A DNA stretch of 64,000 bases from a beta proteobacterium AAP51. Its GTDB lineage: Bacteria; Pseudomonadota; Gammaproteobacteria; Burkholderiales; Burkholderiaceae_C. Location: the NCBI GenBank assembly GCA_001295905.1, contig LJHT01000060.1, positions 1 to 64,000 of the forward strand. The letters are read 5' to 3'. The position numbers were made by a program, and so were the translations under genes. Below are positions 40,862-51,304 of this stretch, one piece after another. Each line of letters begins with the position of its first letter. Position 1 is the stretch's first letter. The notes under the pieces are model-generated. The model worked only from the letters and a program-made list of their open reading frames with translations. It searched no databases and was not told where the DNA came from.

Positions 40862-42592
40862 TCACGCCCCCGGGTTCAGCGCCAGCAGGGTGGCCAGGGT
40901 GTCGGCCTCGTGCAGCGGCTTGTCGTGGCGGATGCGCAGCATGCGCGGGAAGCGCACCGCCACGCCGCTCTTGTGGCGCGGGCTGCGCTGCAGGCCCTCG
41001 AAACCGATCTCGAACACCAGGCTGGGCTTGACGCTGCGCACGGGCCCGAACTTCTCCAGCGTGGTGGCGCGGATCACGCGGTCGACGGCCTTGAACTCTT
41101 CGTCGGTGAGGCCCGAGTAAGCCTTCGCAAACGGCAGCAGCTGCAGCGCCGGGCTGTCGCGCGGCGGCGCCGGGGCCTTGCGCGCGATGTCGTCCAGCAC
41201 CGCCTGGGCTTCTTCGGCGCTGGCCGGCGCACGGTTCCACACGGCGAAGGTGTAGTCGGTGTAGACACTGGCGCGGCGGCCATGGCCGGCCTGCGCGTAC
41301 ACGAGCACGGCGTCCACGGCCAGGGGCTCGAGCTTCCACTTCCACCACGTGCCTTCGCTCTTCGTGCGGCCGCTGCCGTAGGCGGCATTGCGCTGCTTCA
41401 GCATGAAGCCTTCCATGCCGCGTTCACGCGCGCCCTCGCGCAGCGCGGCCAGCTCGGCCCAGCTGCTGCCATCGAGCAAGGGCGAGAGGCGCAGGCCCTG
41501 CGCGCTGCCGGCCAGGCTTGAATCCAGGCTGTCCGCCAGCGCTTCCAGCTGCGCGCGGCGCAGGTGCTGCGGCCGGCCGCGCAGGTCGGTGCCGCCGGCT
41601 TCCAGCAGGTCGTAGGCCAAGAGCTGCACCGGCGCTTCGGCCAGCAGCTTCTTGGGCAGCGTCTTGCGCGTGATGCGCTGCTGCAGCAGCGAAAAAGGCG
41701 CTGGCTGCTCGCGGCCTGCGGGCCACACCAGCAGTTCACCATCCACCACCGTACCTTCGAGCCAGGCGGCGGCCTGCTGCACCACCTCAGGAAACCGTTC
41801 GGTGATGAGTTCTTCACCGCGCGACCACACCCACACCTGGCCGGCCCGCTTCACCACCTGGGCGCGGATGCCGTCGTACTTCCACTCCACCAGCCAGTCG
41901 GCGGGCGGGCCCAGCAGGCCGTCGAATTCGGCCAGCGGCACCTGCAGCGCGTGCGCCAGGAAGAAGGGGTAGGGCTGGCCGCTGGGCGCGGCCTCGGTGC
42001 CGGGCGGGGCCAGCAGCGCGGTGTAGCGCTCGGCGCTGGGCGTGCTGCGCGCGTCGGTCCAGCCCACGAGGCGCTGCGCCATCAGCTTGGCGTCCAGGCC
42101 GGCGTGTTCGGCCAGCGCACGCTGCACCAGCAGCTTGCTCACGCCGACGCGAAAGCCGCCGCCGATCAGCTTGCCGAGCAGGAAACGCTCGTCCGTGCCC
42201 AGCACCTGCCAGGCCGCCACGAGCCGCCGCGCTTGCTCATCCGGGGGCAGGCCGCGCAGCGGCAGCAGGCGCTCTTCCACCCAGGTGGCCAGGCCGGCAT
42301 CGTCGTGGCCCGTGGGCGGGGGCAGCACGTGGGCGATGGTCTCGGCCAGGTCGCCCACCGCCTGGTAACACTCCTCGAACAGCCAGGCGTCGATGCCGGC
42401 GTGCTGACAGGCGGTTTCGCGCAGCAGCGCCGTGGGCAGCACCTGACGCGGTTTGCCGCCGGCCAGGAAGTACACCGCCCAGGCGGCGTCGGCCGGCGGC
42501 GCGGCGGCCAGGTAGCTGCACAGGGCCGCCACCTTGTCCTGCGTGGCGGTGCTGGCGTCCAGGGCCTGGTAAAGCTGGGCAAAACGGCGCAT
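40862..42592 (-). CDS. ATP-dependent DNA ligase (ligase-exonuclease associated type)
   Basis: DNA ligase of 576 residues. Order: an N-terminal DNA-binding domain (about 1-200), the adenylation domain with catalytic Lys238 in EWKYDGIRAQ, VDGELLVW and EGFMLKQRNA, and an OB-fold with KWKLEPLAVDAVLVY and PSLVFEIGFEGLQ. Size and sequence correspond to the bacterial group that neighbours a beta-lactamase-fold exonuclease, an Lhr-type helicase and a phosphoesterase, thought to act in DNA repair. Here the exonuclease is 615 bases upstream on the same strand, but the helicase and phosphoesterase genes are not present in the window. The start at 42592 (MRRFAQLYQALD) is conserved in the family. Confidence 0.94.
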   Translation of the reverse strand: MRRFAQLYQALDASTATQDKVAALCSYLAAAPPADAAWAVYFLAGGKPRQVLPTALLRETACQHAGIDAWLFEECYQAVGDLAETIAHVLPPPTGHDDAGLATWVEERLLPLRGLPPDEQARRLVAAWQVLGTDERFLLGKLIGGGFRVGVSKLLVQRALAEHAGLDAKLMAQRLVGWTDARSTPSAERYTALLAPPGTEAAPSGQPYPFFLAHALQVPLAEFDGLLGPPADWLVEWKYDGIRAQVVKRAGQVWVWSRGEELITERFPEVVQQAAAWLEGTVVDGELLVWPAGREQPAPFSLLQQRITRKTLPKKLLAEAPVQLLAYDLLEAGGTDLRGRPQHLRRAQLEALADSLDSSLAGSAQGLRLSPLLDGSSWAELAALREGARERGMEGFMLKQRNAAYGSGRTKSEGTWWKWKLEPLAVDAVLVYAQAGHGRRASVYTDYTFAVWNRAPASAEEAQAVLDDIARKAPAPPRDSPALQLLPFAKAYSGLTDEEFKAVDRVIRATTLEKFGPVRSVKPSLVFEIGFEGLQRSPRHKSGVAVRFPRMLRIRHDKPLHEADTLATLLALNPGA

Positions 42593-42673
42593 GGCGGCAT
42601 GATGCACGCCTGCGGCCCTGACACCCCGGTGCCAGCGCAGGCACAATGACCCTACGTCTTCGAAGGAAGCCCC

Positions 42674-43177
42674 ATGAGCCAGCCCGCCGTTTTGCAGCAC
42701 GTCCGCAAGCAAGTTCCCCTGGCCGCCGCCACGCTGGCCTTGTGCCTGGCAGCGGCCACGGCCGGGGCCCAGACCGCGCCGCGACCGGCCCCGGGCGACC
42801 AGCCCGTGGTGCCCGTGCCTTCGCAGCTGGTGGAGCAGAAGGACAAGTCGCGCACGGTCTCGATGCCGGCCAAGGGCCTGTTCAAGGGCGACCAGCTCAC
42901 CGACGCCGCCAAGGCCCAGCTCACCGACCTCATCATCAACGCGCTGGGCCTGCAGGTGGAAGTGGCGCTGCTCATTCCCGTGGGCCCGTGGAACATCGAC
43001 GGCACCGGCCACCACGGCGAACGCGACCTCACGCCGGCGCGCCTGCAGGCGCTGCGCAAGTACCTCAGCGAACGCGGCGTCGACCAGAAGCGCATCTTCG
43101 TCGAGAGCCGGGTCGACCCCAAGCTGAAGGAACCCCGGCTGGATGTGCAGCTGGTGGGTACGCCCAGCAATGACTGA
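42674..43177 (+). CDS. Small secreted OmpA-like protein
   Basis: Exported protein of 167 residues with signal peptide (about 1-33, VPLAAATLALCLAAATAGA). The C-terminal part (about 65-160) looks like a degenerate OmpA/MotB fold: SMPAKGLFKGDQLTDAAKAQL, VGPWNIDGTGHHGERDLTPARLQ, ALRKYLSERGVDQKRIFVES. Peptidoglycan-binding residues are not clearly kept (no NxxLSxxRA), so binding is uncertain. The gene sits on the plus strand between the ligase and exonuclease genes, divergent from the ligase and convergent with the exonuclease. GAAGGAAG upstream of 42674 is a good ribosome site. Confidence 0.82.
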   Translation: MSQPAVLQHVRKQVPLAAATLALCLAAATAGAQTAPRPAPGDQPVVPVPSQLVEQKDKSRTVSMPAKGLFKGDQLTDAAKAQLTDLIINALGLQVEVALLIPVGPWNIDGTGHHGERDLTPARLQALRKYLSERGVDQKRIFVESRVDPKLKEPRLDVQLVGTPSND

Positions 43178-43206
43178 AGCTCGAGCGGCCGGCTGCCGCA
43201 GCCGGC

Positions 43207-44265
43207 TCAGGCCAAGGCCTGTTCCTGCACAGCGGCCGCGGGCGGCTCTTCCAACGCCTCGCCACCTTCCACACCGTACTGGGTGCGGAAACTGCCCGCC
43301 TCCAGCCCCTGCTGCTGCAGCCAGCGCACCATCACGGCTTCGTAGCCGTGCGTGACGATCACGCGGCCGGCGCCCGTGGCCGCAATGGCGCGCTGCAGGC
43401 CCGGCCAGTCGGCGTGGTCTGAAAGCACGAAGCCCCGGTCCACGCCCTGACGCCGCCGCGCGCCGCGCAGCTGCATCCAGCCGCTGGCGAAGGCGTCGCT
43501 GTGCTCGCCGAGCTTGCGCGCCCAGGCGCTGCCCAGCACGGCCGGTGGCGCCACCACCAGCGCGCGCTGCAGCTGGGCCTTGTCGGTGGCGGCTTCCACA
43601 CGCGTGGTGGCCGGCAGGGCCACGCCCGCGGCGCGGTAGGCCTCGTTCAGCGGCTCCACCGCGCCGTGCACGAACACCGGGCCCAGCGTGGCGTCCACGC
43701 CCGCCAGCAGGCGCTGCGCCTTGCCGAAGCTGTAGGCCAGCAGCAGGCTGGCACGCCCGGCCTGCGCGTTGGCAGCCCACCAGGCGTTCACCTCGCCCAG
43801 CACCTCGGCCTGCGGGCGCCAGCGGTACAGCGGCAGGCCGAAGGTGCTTTCGGTGATGAAGCAGTGGCAGCGCACCGGTTCGAAAGCTGCGCAGGTGGTG
43901 TTGGTGTCGTCGGTGTGGCCGCTGGTGAAGTAATCGCCCGAAGCCACCCACACCTGCCCGCCGTGTTCCACCCGCACCTGGGCCGAACCCAGCACGTGCC
44001 CGGCCGGGTGCAGCGAGACGCGCACACCGTTGAGGTGCACCGCCTCGCCATAGGCCAGGCCCTGCAAGCTGATGGCGCCCAGCCGCGCGCGCAGCACACC
44101 GGCACTGACGGCCGTGGCCAGGTAGGCACCATGGCCACGCCGCGCGTGGTCGGCATGGGCGTGGGTGATGACGGCGCGCGGCACCGGGCGCCAGGGGTCG
44201 ATGTGGAAATCGCCCGCCGGGCAGTACAGGCCTTCGGGGCGCTGGACGATCAGGTCTTCAGCCAT
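43207..44265 (-). CDS. DNA ligase-associated exonuclease (metallo-beta-lactamase fold)
   Basis: Nuclease-type protein of 352 residues of the beta-lactamase/beta-CASP group. The metal site HAHADHARRG is near residues 39-48; HPAGHVLGSAQV, ASGDYF and DHADW follow in the usual order, and GRVIVTHGYE is close to the C-terminus. It corresponds to the exonuclease that accompanies ATP-dependent DNA ligases in a bacterial repair-type gene set. The ATG at 44265 (MAEDLIVQRPEGLYC) is typical of the family and overlaps the 3' end of the patatin gene by eight bases, so it may be translated from that transcript. Confidence 0.92.
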   Translation of the reverse strand: MAEDLIVQRPEGLYCPAGDFHIDPWRPVPRAVITHAHADHARRGHGAYLATAVSAGVLRARLGAISLQGLAYGEAVHLNGVRVSLHPAGHVLGSAQVRVEHGGQVWVASGDYFTSGHTDDTNTTCAAFEPVRCHCFITESTFGLPLYRWRPQAEVLGEVNAWWAANAQAGRASLLLAYSFGKAQRLLAGVDATLGPVFVHGAVEPLNEAYRAAGVALPATTRVEAATDKAQLQRALVVAPPAVLGSAWARKLGEHSDAFASGWMQLRGARRRQGVDRGFVLSDHADWPGLQRAIAATGAGRVIVTHGYEAVMVRWLQQQGLEAGSFRTQYGVEGGEALEEPPAAAVQEQALA

Positions 44266-45469
44266 GCGCTGCGCCCACCGCACCCACGCCAGCAGGGCGC
44301 GGGCCGAGGAAGGCGCTGAAATCGAGCGTGGAACGTTGGCCGATGTCGGCACGGTGCGCGGCCAGCCAGCGGTCGGCGGCGGCGCGGCCCAGGCCATGCA
44401 GCGTGTCGAGGAAACGGCGGTCGGTGTTCAGCTTGCTGGAAGGGTGCAGGGGCGCCAGGCCAGCGTCATCGGCCACCATGTGCAGGCGCAGCTGCTTGTA
44501 CTGGCCGGGGTCGAGCCGGCCTTCGGCCACCAGGCGCTGCACGAAGCCGATGGCGCGCAGCTCGCCCACCAGGCCGGCGTTGAAGGTGACTTCGCTGACG
44601 CGGTCGGTGATCTCGGCCGGCGTGTCGGGCAGGCCCTCGCGCACCAGCGGGTTGATCTTCACCAGCAGCACGTCCAGCGTCTTGGTGTCGTAGATCAGCG
44701 GCCACAGTGCGGGGTTGCCGCTGTAGCCGCCGTCCCAGTAGGCCTCGCCTTCGATCTGCACGGCGCGGAAGATGTGCGGCAGGCAGGCGCTGGCCAGCAG
44801 CGCGTCGATGGCATGCGGCCCGCCCAGGGCCTGGCGGTCGAACACGCGCGCCTGGCCGGTGCGCACCGAGGTGGCGGTGATGAACAGCGAAAGCGGTCCG
44901 TCCTTCATCGCCGCCGGCCGCACATGGCGCTGCACCACTTCGCGCAGCGGGTCGCTGCCCAGCGGGTTGAACTGGTAGGGGCTGAAGAGGCGCAGGAACT
45001 GCTGGCTCCAGGCGTAGAAGGGGTTGTGGTCGAGGTTGAAGGCGGCCAGACCCGACGGGGGGAACGCCAGGGTGAGGTGCGCCATGAAGGGCGCCATGAA
45101 GGGCGCCATCGCCGGCCAGCCCGCCGCCGCCGGCGCCCACTGCCCGAAACACGGCGTGCCTGCCGTCTGGTGCGTGGCCACGTCGTGCCAGAAGGCGCGC
45201 AGCGCGGCGCGCGCCCCGGCGCGCCCGCCTTCGGCCAGGCCGGTGGCCAGCACGGCGGCGTTCAAGGCGCCGGCGCTGGTGCCCGAGACGCCGTCGAAGG
45301 CCAGTGCTTCGTCTTCCAGCAGGCGGTCGAGCACGCCCCAGGTGAAGGCGCCGTGCGAACCGCCGCCCTGCAGGGCGAGGTCGATCGCCAGCGGGCCGGG
45401 CGGGGCCGCGGGCGTGGGCACGGAAAGGGTGGAGGGGGTGGGGGCAGTGGGGGTCTTGCGGCGGGCCAT
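44258..45469 (-). CDS. Patatin-like phospholipase
   Basis: Lipid acyl hydrolase of 403 residues. The oxyanion loop GGGSHG is at residues 35-40, the nucleophile Ser65 in GTSAG and the catalytic Asp246 in YWDGGYSG, so the Ser-Asp dyad is complete. It has no signal peptide and should be cytoplasmic or membrane-associated. A 12-bp tandem duplication (45081-45109) makes MAPFMAPFMAH in the middle of the protein. The nearby clsB suggests membrane phospholipid turnover. Its end overlaps the exonuclease start. Confidence 0.92.
   Translation of the reverse strand: MARRKTPTAPTPSTLSVPTPAAPPGPLAIDLALQGGGSHGAFTWGVLDRLLEDEALAFDGVSGTSAGALNAAVLATGLAEGGRAGARAALRAFWHDVATHQTAGTPCFGQWAPAAAGWPAMAPFMAPFMAHLTLAFPPSGLAAFNLDHNPFYAWSQQFLRLFSPYQFNPLGSDPLREVVQRHVRPAAMKDGPLSLFITATSVRTGQARVFDRQALGGPHAIDALLASACLPHIFRAVQIEGEAYWDGGYSGNPALWPLIYDTKTLDVLLVKINPLVREGLPDTPAEITDRVSEVTFNAGLVGELRAIGFVQRLVAEGRLDPGQYKQLRLHMVADDAGLAPLHPSSKLNTDRRFLDTLHGLGRAAADRWLAAHRADIGQRSTLDFSAFLGPRPAGVGAVGAAHG
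45081..45109. repeat. 12-bp tandem duplication inside the patatin gene
   Basis: GCCATGAAGGGC is repeated directly at 45081 and 45093 with a partial third unit to 45109. The repeat keeps the frame and gives a MAPF duplication in the protein. It could vary in copy number by slippage. Confidence 0.75.
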
Positions 45470-45506
45470 GCCGCAAGCCTAACCGCAGCGCCGGCAGCGC
45501 CGGGTC

Positions 45507-46790
45507 TCAATACCTTCCGGTGATGCCGGCCACCCGCAGGTAGAGGTTGGCGGCCCAGGCCACCGCGCCGCGGTGCAGCCAGCGGCGCCAGCCGGTGCGG
45601 GCCGGCACGCCACTCACTTCCACCGACAGATCGAAGGCCTGCTGCAGCCGCTGGCGCAGCGTGGCGGCAAACTCGCGGTCGCGCACCACCACGTTGGCTT
45701 CCAGGTTCAGCAGCAGGCTCAGGGGGTCGATGTTGCTGCTGCCCACGGTGGCCCATTGTTCATCGACCACCGCCACCTTGGCGTGCAGGAAGGCGGGCGT
45801 GTACTCGAAGATGCGCACGCCGTGGCTGCGCAGTTCGTCGTAGAGAGCGCGCGCGGCCAGTGCGGCGATGCGGTAGTCCACCTTGCCCTGCAGCAGCAGG
45901 CGCACCACCACGCCACGGCGCGCGGCATGGCGCAGCGCGCGGCGGAAGCTGCGGCCAGGGTAGAAGTAGGGCACGGCGAGGTCGACGCTGTGCCGCGCCT
46001 GGCGGATGGCCTCGACATAGCTGCGTTCGATGACGCGGCGCTGGCGCAGGTTGTCACGCACCAGGAAGGCGGCGCGCATCGGGCCTTCAGGGTCGCCCAG
46101 GGCGGCGGCCGGGGCCAGCGGCTGCACGCCGCGCAGCTGCCGCACCTTGCTCAGCGCCTCTTTCACCGGGCGGGCGCTGCGGGCCACGGTCTTCACTTCC
46201 TCGCGCCAGTCGCGCAGCAGGTGGGCGCGTGCCCACATGGCGCGCGTGGTGGCATGCACCTGGGTGGCCAGCGGGCCCTGCAGCTGCACGGCGTAGTCGA
46301 GCCGGGGCGTGTCGGTCCAGCCATGGTTCATGTCGTGGCGGTCGTCGATGAGGTTGATGCCGCCGACAAAAGCCACCTGCTCGTCGCAGACGCACAGCTT
46401 CTGGTGCAGCCGCCGCAGCTGCCCGGGCTGCAGCCAGGCGTACCAGCGGTCGAGCGGGCGGAACACCTCCAGCTGCACGCCGCTGTCGGCGAACAGCGCG
46501 CGCACGCCGGCCAGCGTCTTGATGCTCCCGAAGCCGTCCACCACCACATGCACGGCCACGCCACGGCCGGCGGCTTCCTTCAGCGCCACGGCCAGCGTGG
46601 TGGCCGCGGGGTCGTCGTGGAAGATGTAGGTGGCCAGCCAGACCTCGCGCTGCGCCGCGGCGATGGCCTGGCGCATGCGCGGGAAGAGCTCGTCGCCGCC
46701 CTGCAGCAGCTCCACCCGGTTGCCGCCGATGAAGCGCGGCGCCGGCACCACCGTCCAGCTGCGCAGGCGGCCGATATCCAGGCGGGGCAT
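45507..46790 (-). CDS. clsB: Cardiolipin synthase ClsB (phospholipase D family)
   Basis: Phospholipase-D-superfamily enzyme of 427 residues with both HKD motifs intact: His129-Lys131-Asp136 in LHQKLCVCDEQVAFVGG and His336-Lys338-Asp343 in LHAKVAVVDEQWATVGS. There are no N-terminal membrane helices, as in ClsB and unlike ClsA. It makes cardiolipin by transfer of phosphatidyl groups. The ATG at 46790 (MPRLDIGRLRSW) is chosen; the frame is open upstream but runs into the EEP gene, whose stop lies 11 bases away. Probably co-transcribed with it. Confidence 0.94.
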   Translation of the reverse strand: MPRLDIGRLRSWTVVPAPRFIGGNRVELLQGGDELFPRMRQAIAAAQREVWLATYIFHDDPAATTLAVALKEAAGRGVAVHVVVDGFGSIKTLAGVRALFADSGVQLEVFRPLDRWYAWLQPGQLRRLHQKLCVCDEQVAFVGGINLIDDRHDMNHGWTDTPRLDYAVQLQGPLATQVHATTRAMWARAHLLRDWREEVKTVARSARPVKEALSKVRQLRGVQPLAPAAALGDPEGPMRAAFLVRDNLRQRRVIERSYVEAIRQARHSVDLAVPYFYPGRSFRRALRHAARRGVVVRLLLQGKVDYRIAALAARALYDELRSHGVRIFEYTPAFLHAKVAVVDEQWATVGSSNIDPLSLLLNLEANVVVRDREFAATLRQRLQQAFDLSVEVSGVPARTGWRRWLHRGAVAWAANLYLRVAGITGRY

Positions 46791-46801
46791 GCGCGCCGTC
46801 C

Positions 46802-47629
46802 TCAGCGCCCGGCGGCTGGCGTGGCCACCAGCTCCGCCACCAGGGGCAGGTGGTCGGACATGCGCGCCCAGCTGGCCCCGCGCGGCACCAGCGTGCCGCG
46901 GCACTGCAGGCCGCGCAGATAGAAGCGGTCGAGCGCAAACACCGGCACCAGCGAGGGGAAGGTCACGCTGTCGCCACCACGCCCGCCGGGCGCGCAGGCG
47001 CGGGTGAGGCCCAGCTCGGCCATGGGGCCGTCGAGCTTCTCGCCCCAGTCGTTGAAATCACCGGCCACCACCAGCATTTCATCGGGCGGCACCTCGGCTT
47101 CGATGAAGCGCGCCAGCCGCTGCACCTGACGCACGCGGCTCCTGTGCACCAGGCCGAAGTGCACCACCACCGCGTGCACCGTGGCGCCCTGCCAGACCAC
47201 CGGTACGTGCAGCAGACCGCGCTGCTCGAAGCGGTGGTCGCTGACGTCGTGGTGGCCCACGTCGCCCATGGGCCAGCGCGAGAGCAGCGCGTTGCCGTGC
47301 TCGCCGTGCCGGGTGATGGCGTTGCTGCGGTAGGCCACCTCGTAACCCTCGGGCGCCAGGAATTCGGCCTGGCCTTCAGCAGGCCAACCGAAGTGGGTGC
47401 GGTCGAAGAACCGCGCCTCGCGCGTGTGGAAGGCGCGCACTTCCTGCAGGAAGACCAGGTCGGCATCGAAGGCTTCCACCGCCTGCCCCAGGTTGTGGAT
47501 TTCCAGCCGCTTGCGCGGGCCCACGCCCCGCACGCCCTTGTGGATGTTGTAGGTGGCCACGCGCAGCGCTCCAGGTTCGCGCTGGCCCGTGGATGGCATC
47601 AAACTGGAGTGCAGCGGGTTCAGCTTCAT
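46802..47629 (-). CDS. Endonuclease/exonuclease/phosphatase family protein
   Basis: Phosphodiesterase-fold protein of 275 residues. The metal and catalytic motifs are in order: ATYNIHKG near residue 25, FLQEVR, VVHFGL, the central VAGDFND and the terminal SDHLPLVAE with its catalytic His. In proteobacteria this gene regularly precedes clsB, and a role in phospholipid metabolism is often supposed, but the substrate (nucleic acid, sphingomyelin or phosphoinositide type) cannot be told from the sequence. The ATG at 47629 is used; upstream the frame is antisense-like sequence over nudB. It begins 16 bases after nudB. Confidence 0.9.
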   Translation of the reverse strand: MKLNPLHSSLMPSTGQREPGALRVATYNIHKGVRGVGPRKRLEIHNLGQAVEAFDADLVFLQEVRAFHTREARFFDRTHFGWPAEGQAEFLAPEGYEVAYRSNAITRHGEHGNALLSRWPMGDVGHHDVSDHRFEQRGLLHVPVVWQGATVHAVVVHFGLVHRSRVRQVQRLARFIEAEVPPDEMLVVAGDFNDWGEKLDGPMAELGLTRACAPGGRGGDSVTFPSLVPVFALDRFYLRGLQCRGTLVPRGASWARMSDHLPLVAELVATPAAGR

Positions 47630-47645
47630 GCCGCGTGTGCGAGCT

Positions 47646-48119
47646 TCAAGTGGGCCTTGCCGCCGAGCGTAGCGGCAACTGACGGATGGCCTCGGCATTG
47701 CTGGGTGAAAAGCACTGCGCTGCAGCTTCTTGCCAAGGCAACCAGACGTGGGCCAGATGTTCCCGCGGGGCCAGCACCACGGGCGTGTGCCGTGGCACGC
47801 AAAGGCCGAAGACATGCTCGGTGTTGTGCGTGACGCCCGGCGCATAGCGGTGGCGCCAGGTGGCAAAGATCTCGTAGACGTTGGCCTGCTGCCAGTCGGT
47901 GAGCACACCGCCCACGGTATCCACGTCGATGCCGGTTTCTTCCAGCACCTCGCGCCGCGCGGTGACGTCCAGCGCTTCATCCTCGGCGTCCAGGCTGCCG
48001 GTGACGCTTTGCCAGTAGCCGGGGCGGTCGGCGCGTTCGATGAGCAGCACGTCCAGCGCCGGGGTGTGGATGACCACCAGCACCGAGCGCGGAATCTTGG
48101 GGGGACGAGGCTCGTTCAC
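47646..48119 (-). CDS. nudB: Dihydroneopterin triphosphate diphosphatase (NUDIX)
   Basis: NUDIX hydrolase of 157 residues that should remove pyrophosphate from dihydroneopterin triphosphate in folate synthesis. The NUDIX box is complete: GSLDAEDEALDVTARREVLEETGID fits G-x5-E-x7-REUxEExGU (reported here by its key residues Gly41, Glu47 and RREVLEETG). VLVVIHT and ERADRPGYWQSVTG are NudB-like. Located directly downstream of aspS as in many betaproteobacteria, but a strong terminator lies between the two. Confidence 0.92.
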   Translation of the reverse strand: MNEPRPPKIPRSVLVVIHTPALDVLLIERADRPGYWQSVTGSLDAEDEALDVTARREVLEETGIDVDTVGGVLTDWQQANVYEIFATWRHRYAPGVTHNTEHVFGLCVPRHTPVVLAPREHLAHVWLPWQEAAAQCFSPSNAEAIRQLPLRSAARPT

Positions 48120-48134
48120 GGGGGTACCAGGGAT

Positions 48135-48162
48135 GAAAAAAGGGCGCGTTGCCGCGCCCTTT
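48135..48162 (-). terminator. Intrinsic terminator after aspS
   Basis: On the minus strand AAAGGGCGCG-GCAA-CGCGCCC is followed by six T residues, a textbook Rho-independent terminator 33 bases after the aspS stop and just before nudB. It means that nudB needs its own promoter or read-through. Confidence 0.88.
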
Positions 48163-48194
48163 CATTCTGCAGCAGGGGGTGATGCCCCTGCCGA

Positions 48195-49985
<1,791 letters not shown>

Positions 49986-50097
49986 GCTTAGGCTCCAGAA
50001 AGGGGCGATTTCAATGAATCGGGGGTGAAGGTCGGAAAGAAGACGGGGGCTTGGCGCTCATGCGGGCGGCGGCACCTGCAGGAGATGCGGCCCGTCA

Positions 50098-50128
50098 GGG
50101 CTGGCCGGCTGCCGTGCCGTGCCAGCCC
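50098..50128 (-). terminator. Weak hairpin after the DUF502 gene
   Basis: GGGCTGGC and GCCAGCCC pair across a 15-base loop immediately after the DUF502 stop. There is no T-run, so it is only a possible terminator or processing signal. Confidence 0.3.
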
Positions 50129-50130
50129 GG

Positions 50131-50787
50131 TCAATTTCGGGCGCCAGGCGCGCCGGCCAGGGCCGGGGCCGGTTCGCCGCCCGGGCCCACCACGCCCATC
50201 GAGATGACGTACTTCAGCGCCTCGTCCACGCTCATCTTGAGTTCCAGCACGTCCGAGCGCGGCATCATCAGGAAGAAGCCCGATGTCGGGTTGGGCGTGG
50301 TGGGCACGTAGACGCTGACATAGTCGCCCGGCAGGCGATCGGCCACCTCGCCGCCGGGGCGGCCGGTGACGAAGGCGATGGTCCAGGAACCCGGGCGCGG
50401 GTACTGCACCAGCACGGCTTCGCGGAAGGCGTTGCCATTGCTGCTGAACAGCGTGTCGGCCACCTGCTTGACCGAGTTGTAGATGCTCTTGACGATGGGT
50501 ATCTTGCCCATCAGCCGGTCGTACTGGCGCAACCACCACTGGCCCACGATGTTGGCGGCGAACACGCCCGTCAGCAGCAGGATGGCCAGCACGGCCACCA
50601 CACCCAGCCCGGGCACGTGGCGCAGGCGCTCGATGCCGGCGCGGGCCGATTCCGGCAGCACGGCCTGGCTGGCCGACAGCAGCGTGGCGAACAGGCCGTC
50701 CAGCGAACCCAGCAGCCACGACAGCAGGTAGATCGTGACGGCCAGCGGCAGCCACACCAACAGGCCAGCGACGAGATACTTCTTCAC
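50131..50787 (-). CDS. DUF502 family inner-membrane protein
   Basis: Integral membrane protein of 218 residues with two N-terminal helices (about 3-30, LVAGLLVWLPLAVTIYLLSW, and about 62-86, VVAVLAILLLTGVFAANIVG), followed by a conserved cytoplasmic domain (MGKIPIVKSIYNSVKQVADT, VYVPTTPNPTSGFFLMMPRSDV). DUF502 has no assigned biochemical function. The gene is regularly linked with fmdB and aspS in betaproteobacteria, and here lies between them. Confidence 0.92.
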   Translation of the reverse strand: MKKYLVAGLLVWLPLAVTIYLLSWLLGSLDGLFATLLSASQAVLPESARAGIERLRHVPGLGVVAVLAILLLTGVFAANIVGQWWLRQYDRLMGKIPIVKSIYNSVKQVADTLFSSNGNAFREAVLVQYPRPGSWTIAFVTGRPGGEVADRLPGDYVSVYVPTTPNPTSGFFLMMPRSDVLELKMSVDEALKYVISMGVVGPGGEPAPALAGAPGARN

Positions 50788-50847
50788 GGGGCGGGCCTGG
50801 GTTCGGAGAAAGGGCGCAAGGGCAAGGCGGCTGCGGCGGGCGCTGCT

Positions 50848-51207
50848 TCAGCTGCCGGCCGCCGGACCACTGGGCGACGGGGCGGCTGCGGGCGCGGCAG
50901 CAGGGGCGGCGGCGGCCTTGTCACCACCCGCGGCGGGTGTTGCGGCGGGCGCTGCCGCGCCAGCCGCAGGTGCGCCTTCGGTCTTGCCCCCAGGCTCGGC
51001 CTTGGCCTCAGGCTTGGCGGTGTTGCCGCCGCGGAAATCGGTGACATACCAGCCCGAGCCCTTCAGCTGGAAACCGGCGGCGGTCACTTGCTTGGAGTAG
51101 GTCGAGGCACCACAAGCCGGGCACTCGGTGAGCACCGGGTCCGACATCTTCTGCAGCACGTCTTGCGCGTGGCCGCAGCTGCTGCAGCGGTAGGCGTAGA
51201 TGGGCAT
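50848..51207 (-). CDS. FmdB-family zinc ribbon protein with low-complexity tail
   Basis: Small protein of 119 residues. The N-terminal 60 residues are an FmdB-type zinc ribbon with Cys8, Cys11, Cys29 and Cys32 (CSSCGH and CPACGA) and the FQLKGSGWYVTDF segment. The remaining half is a low-complexity Ala/Pro/Gly/Lys tail without predicted fold. The family is named after a formamidase regulator, but the function in other bacteria is unknown. It stands 60 bases before the DUF502 gene, likely in one transcript. Confidence 0.9.
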   Translation of the reverse strand: MPIYAYRCSSCGHAQDVLQKMSDPVLTECPACGASTYSKQVTAAGFQLKGSGWYVTDFRGGNTAKPEAKAEPGGKTEGAPAAGAAAPAATPAAGGDKAAAAPAAAPAAAPSPSGPAAGS

Positions 51208-51304
51208 GGCTAAACCGTTGATGCAAAAGGGGCGAATTGTAGTCGCCCGGCCCCGCCTGCGCCGGGGTGGCGCTGCGTGCAGCGCGGCAGCGGCTGGCGG
51301 CGGT

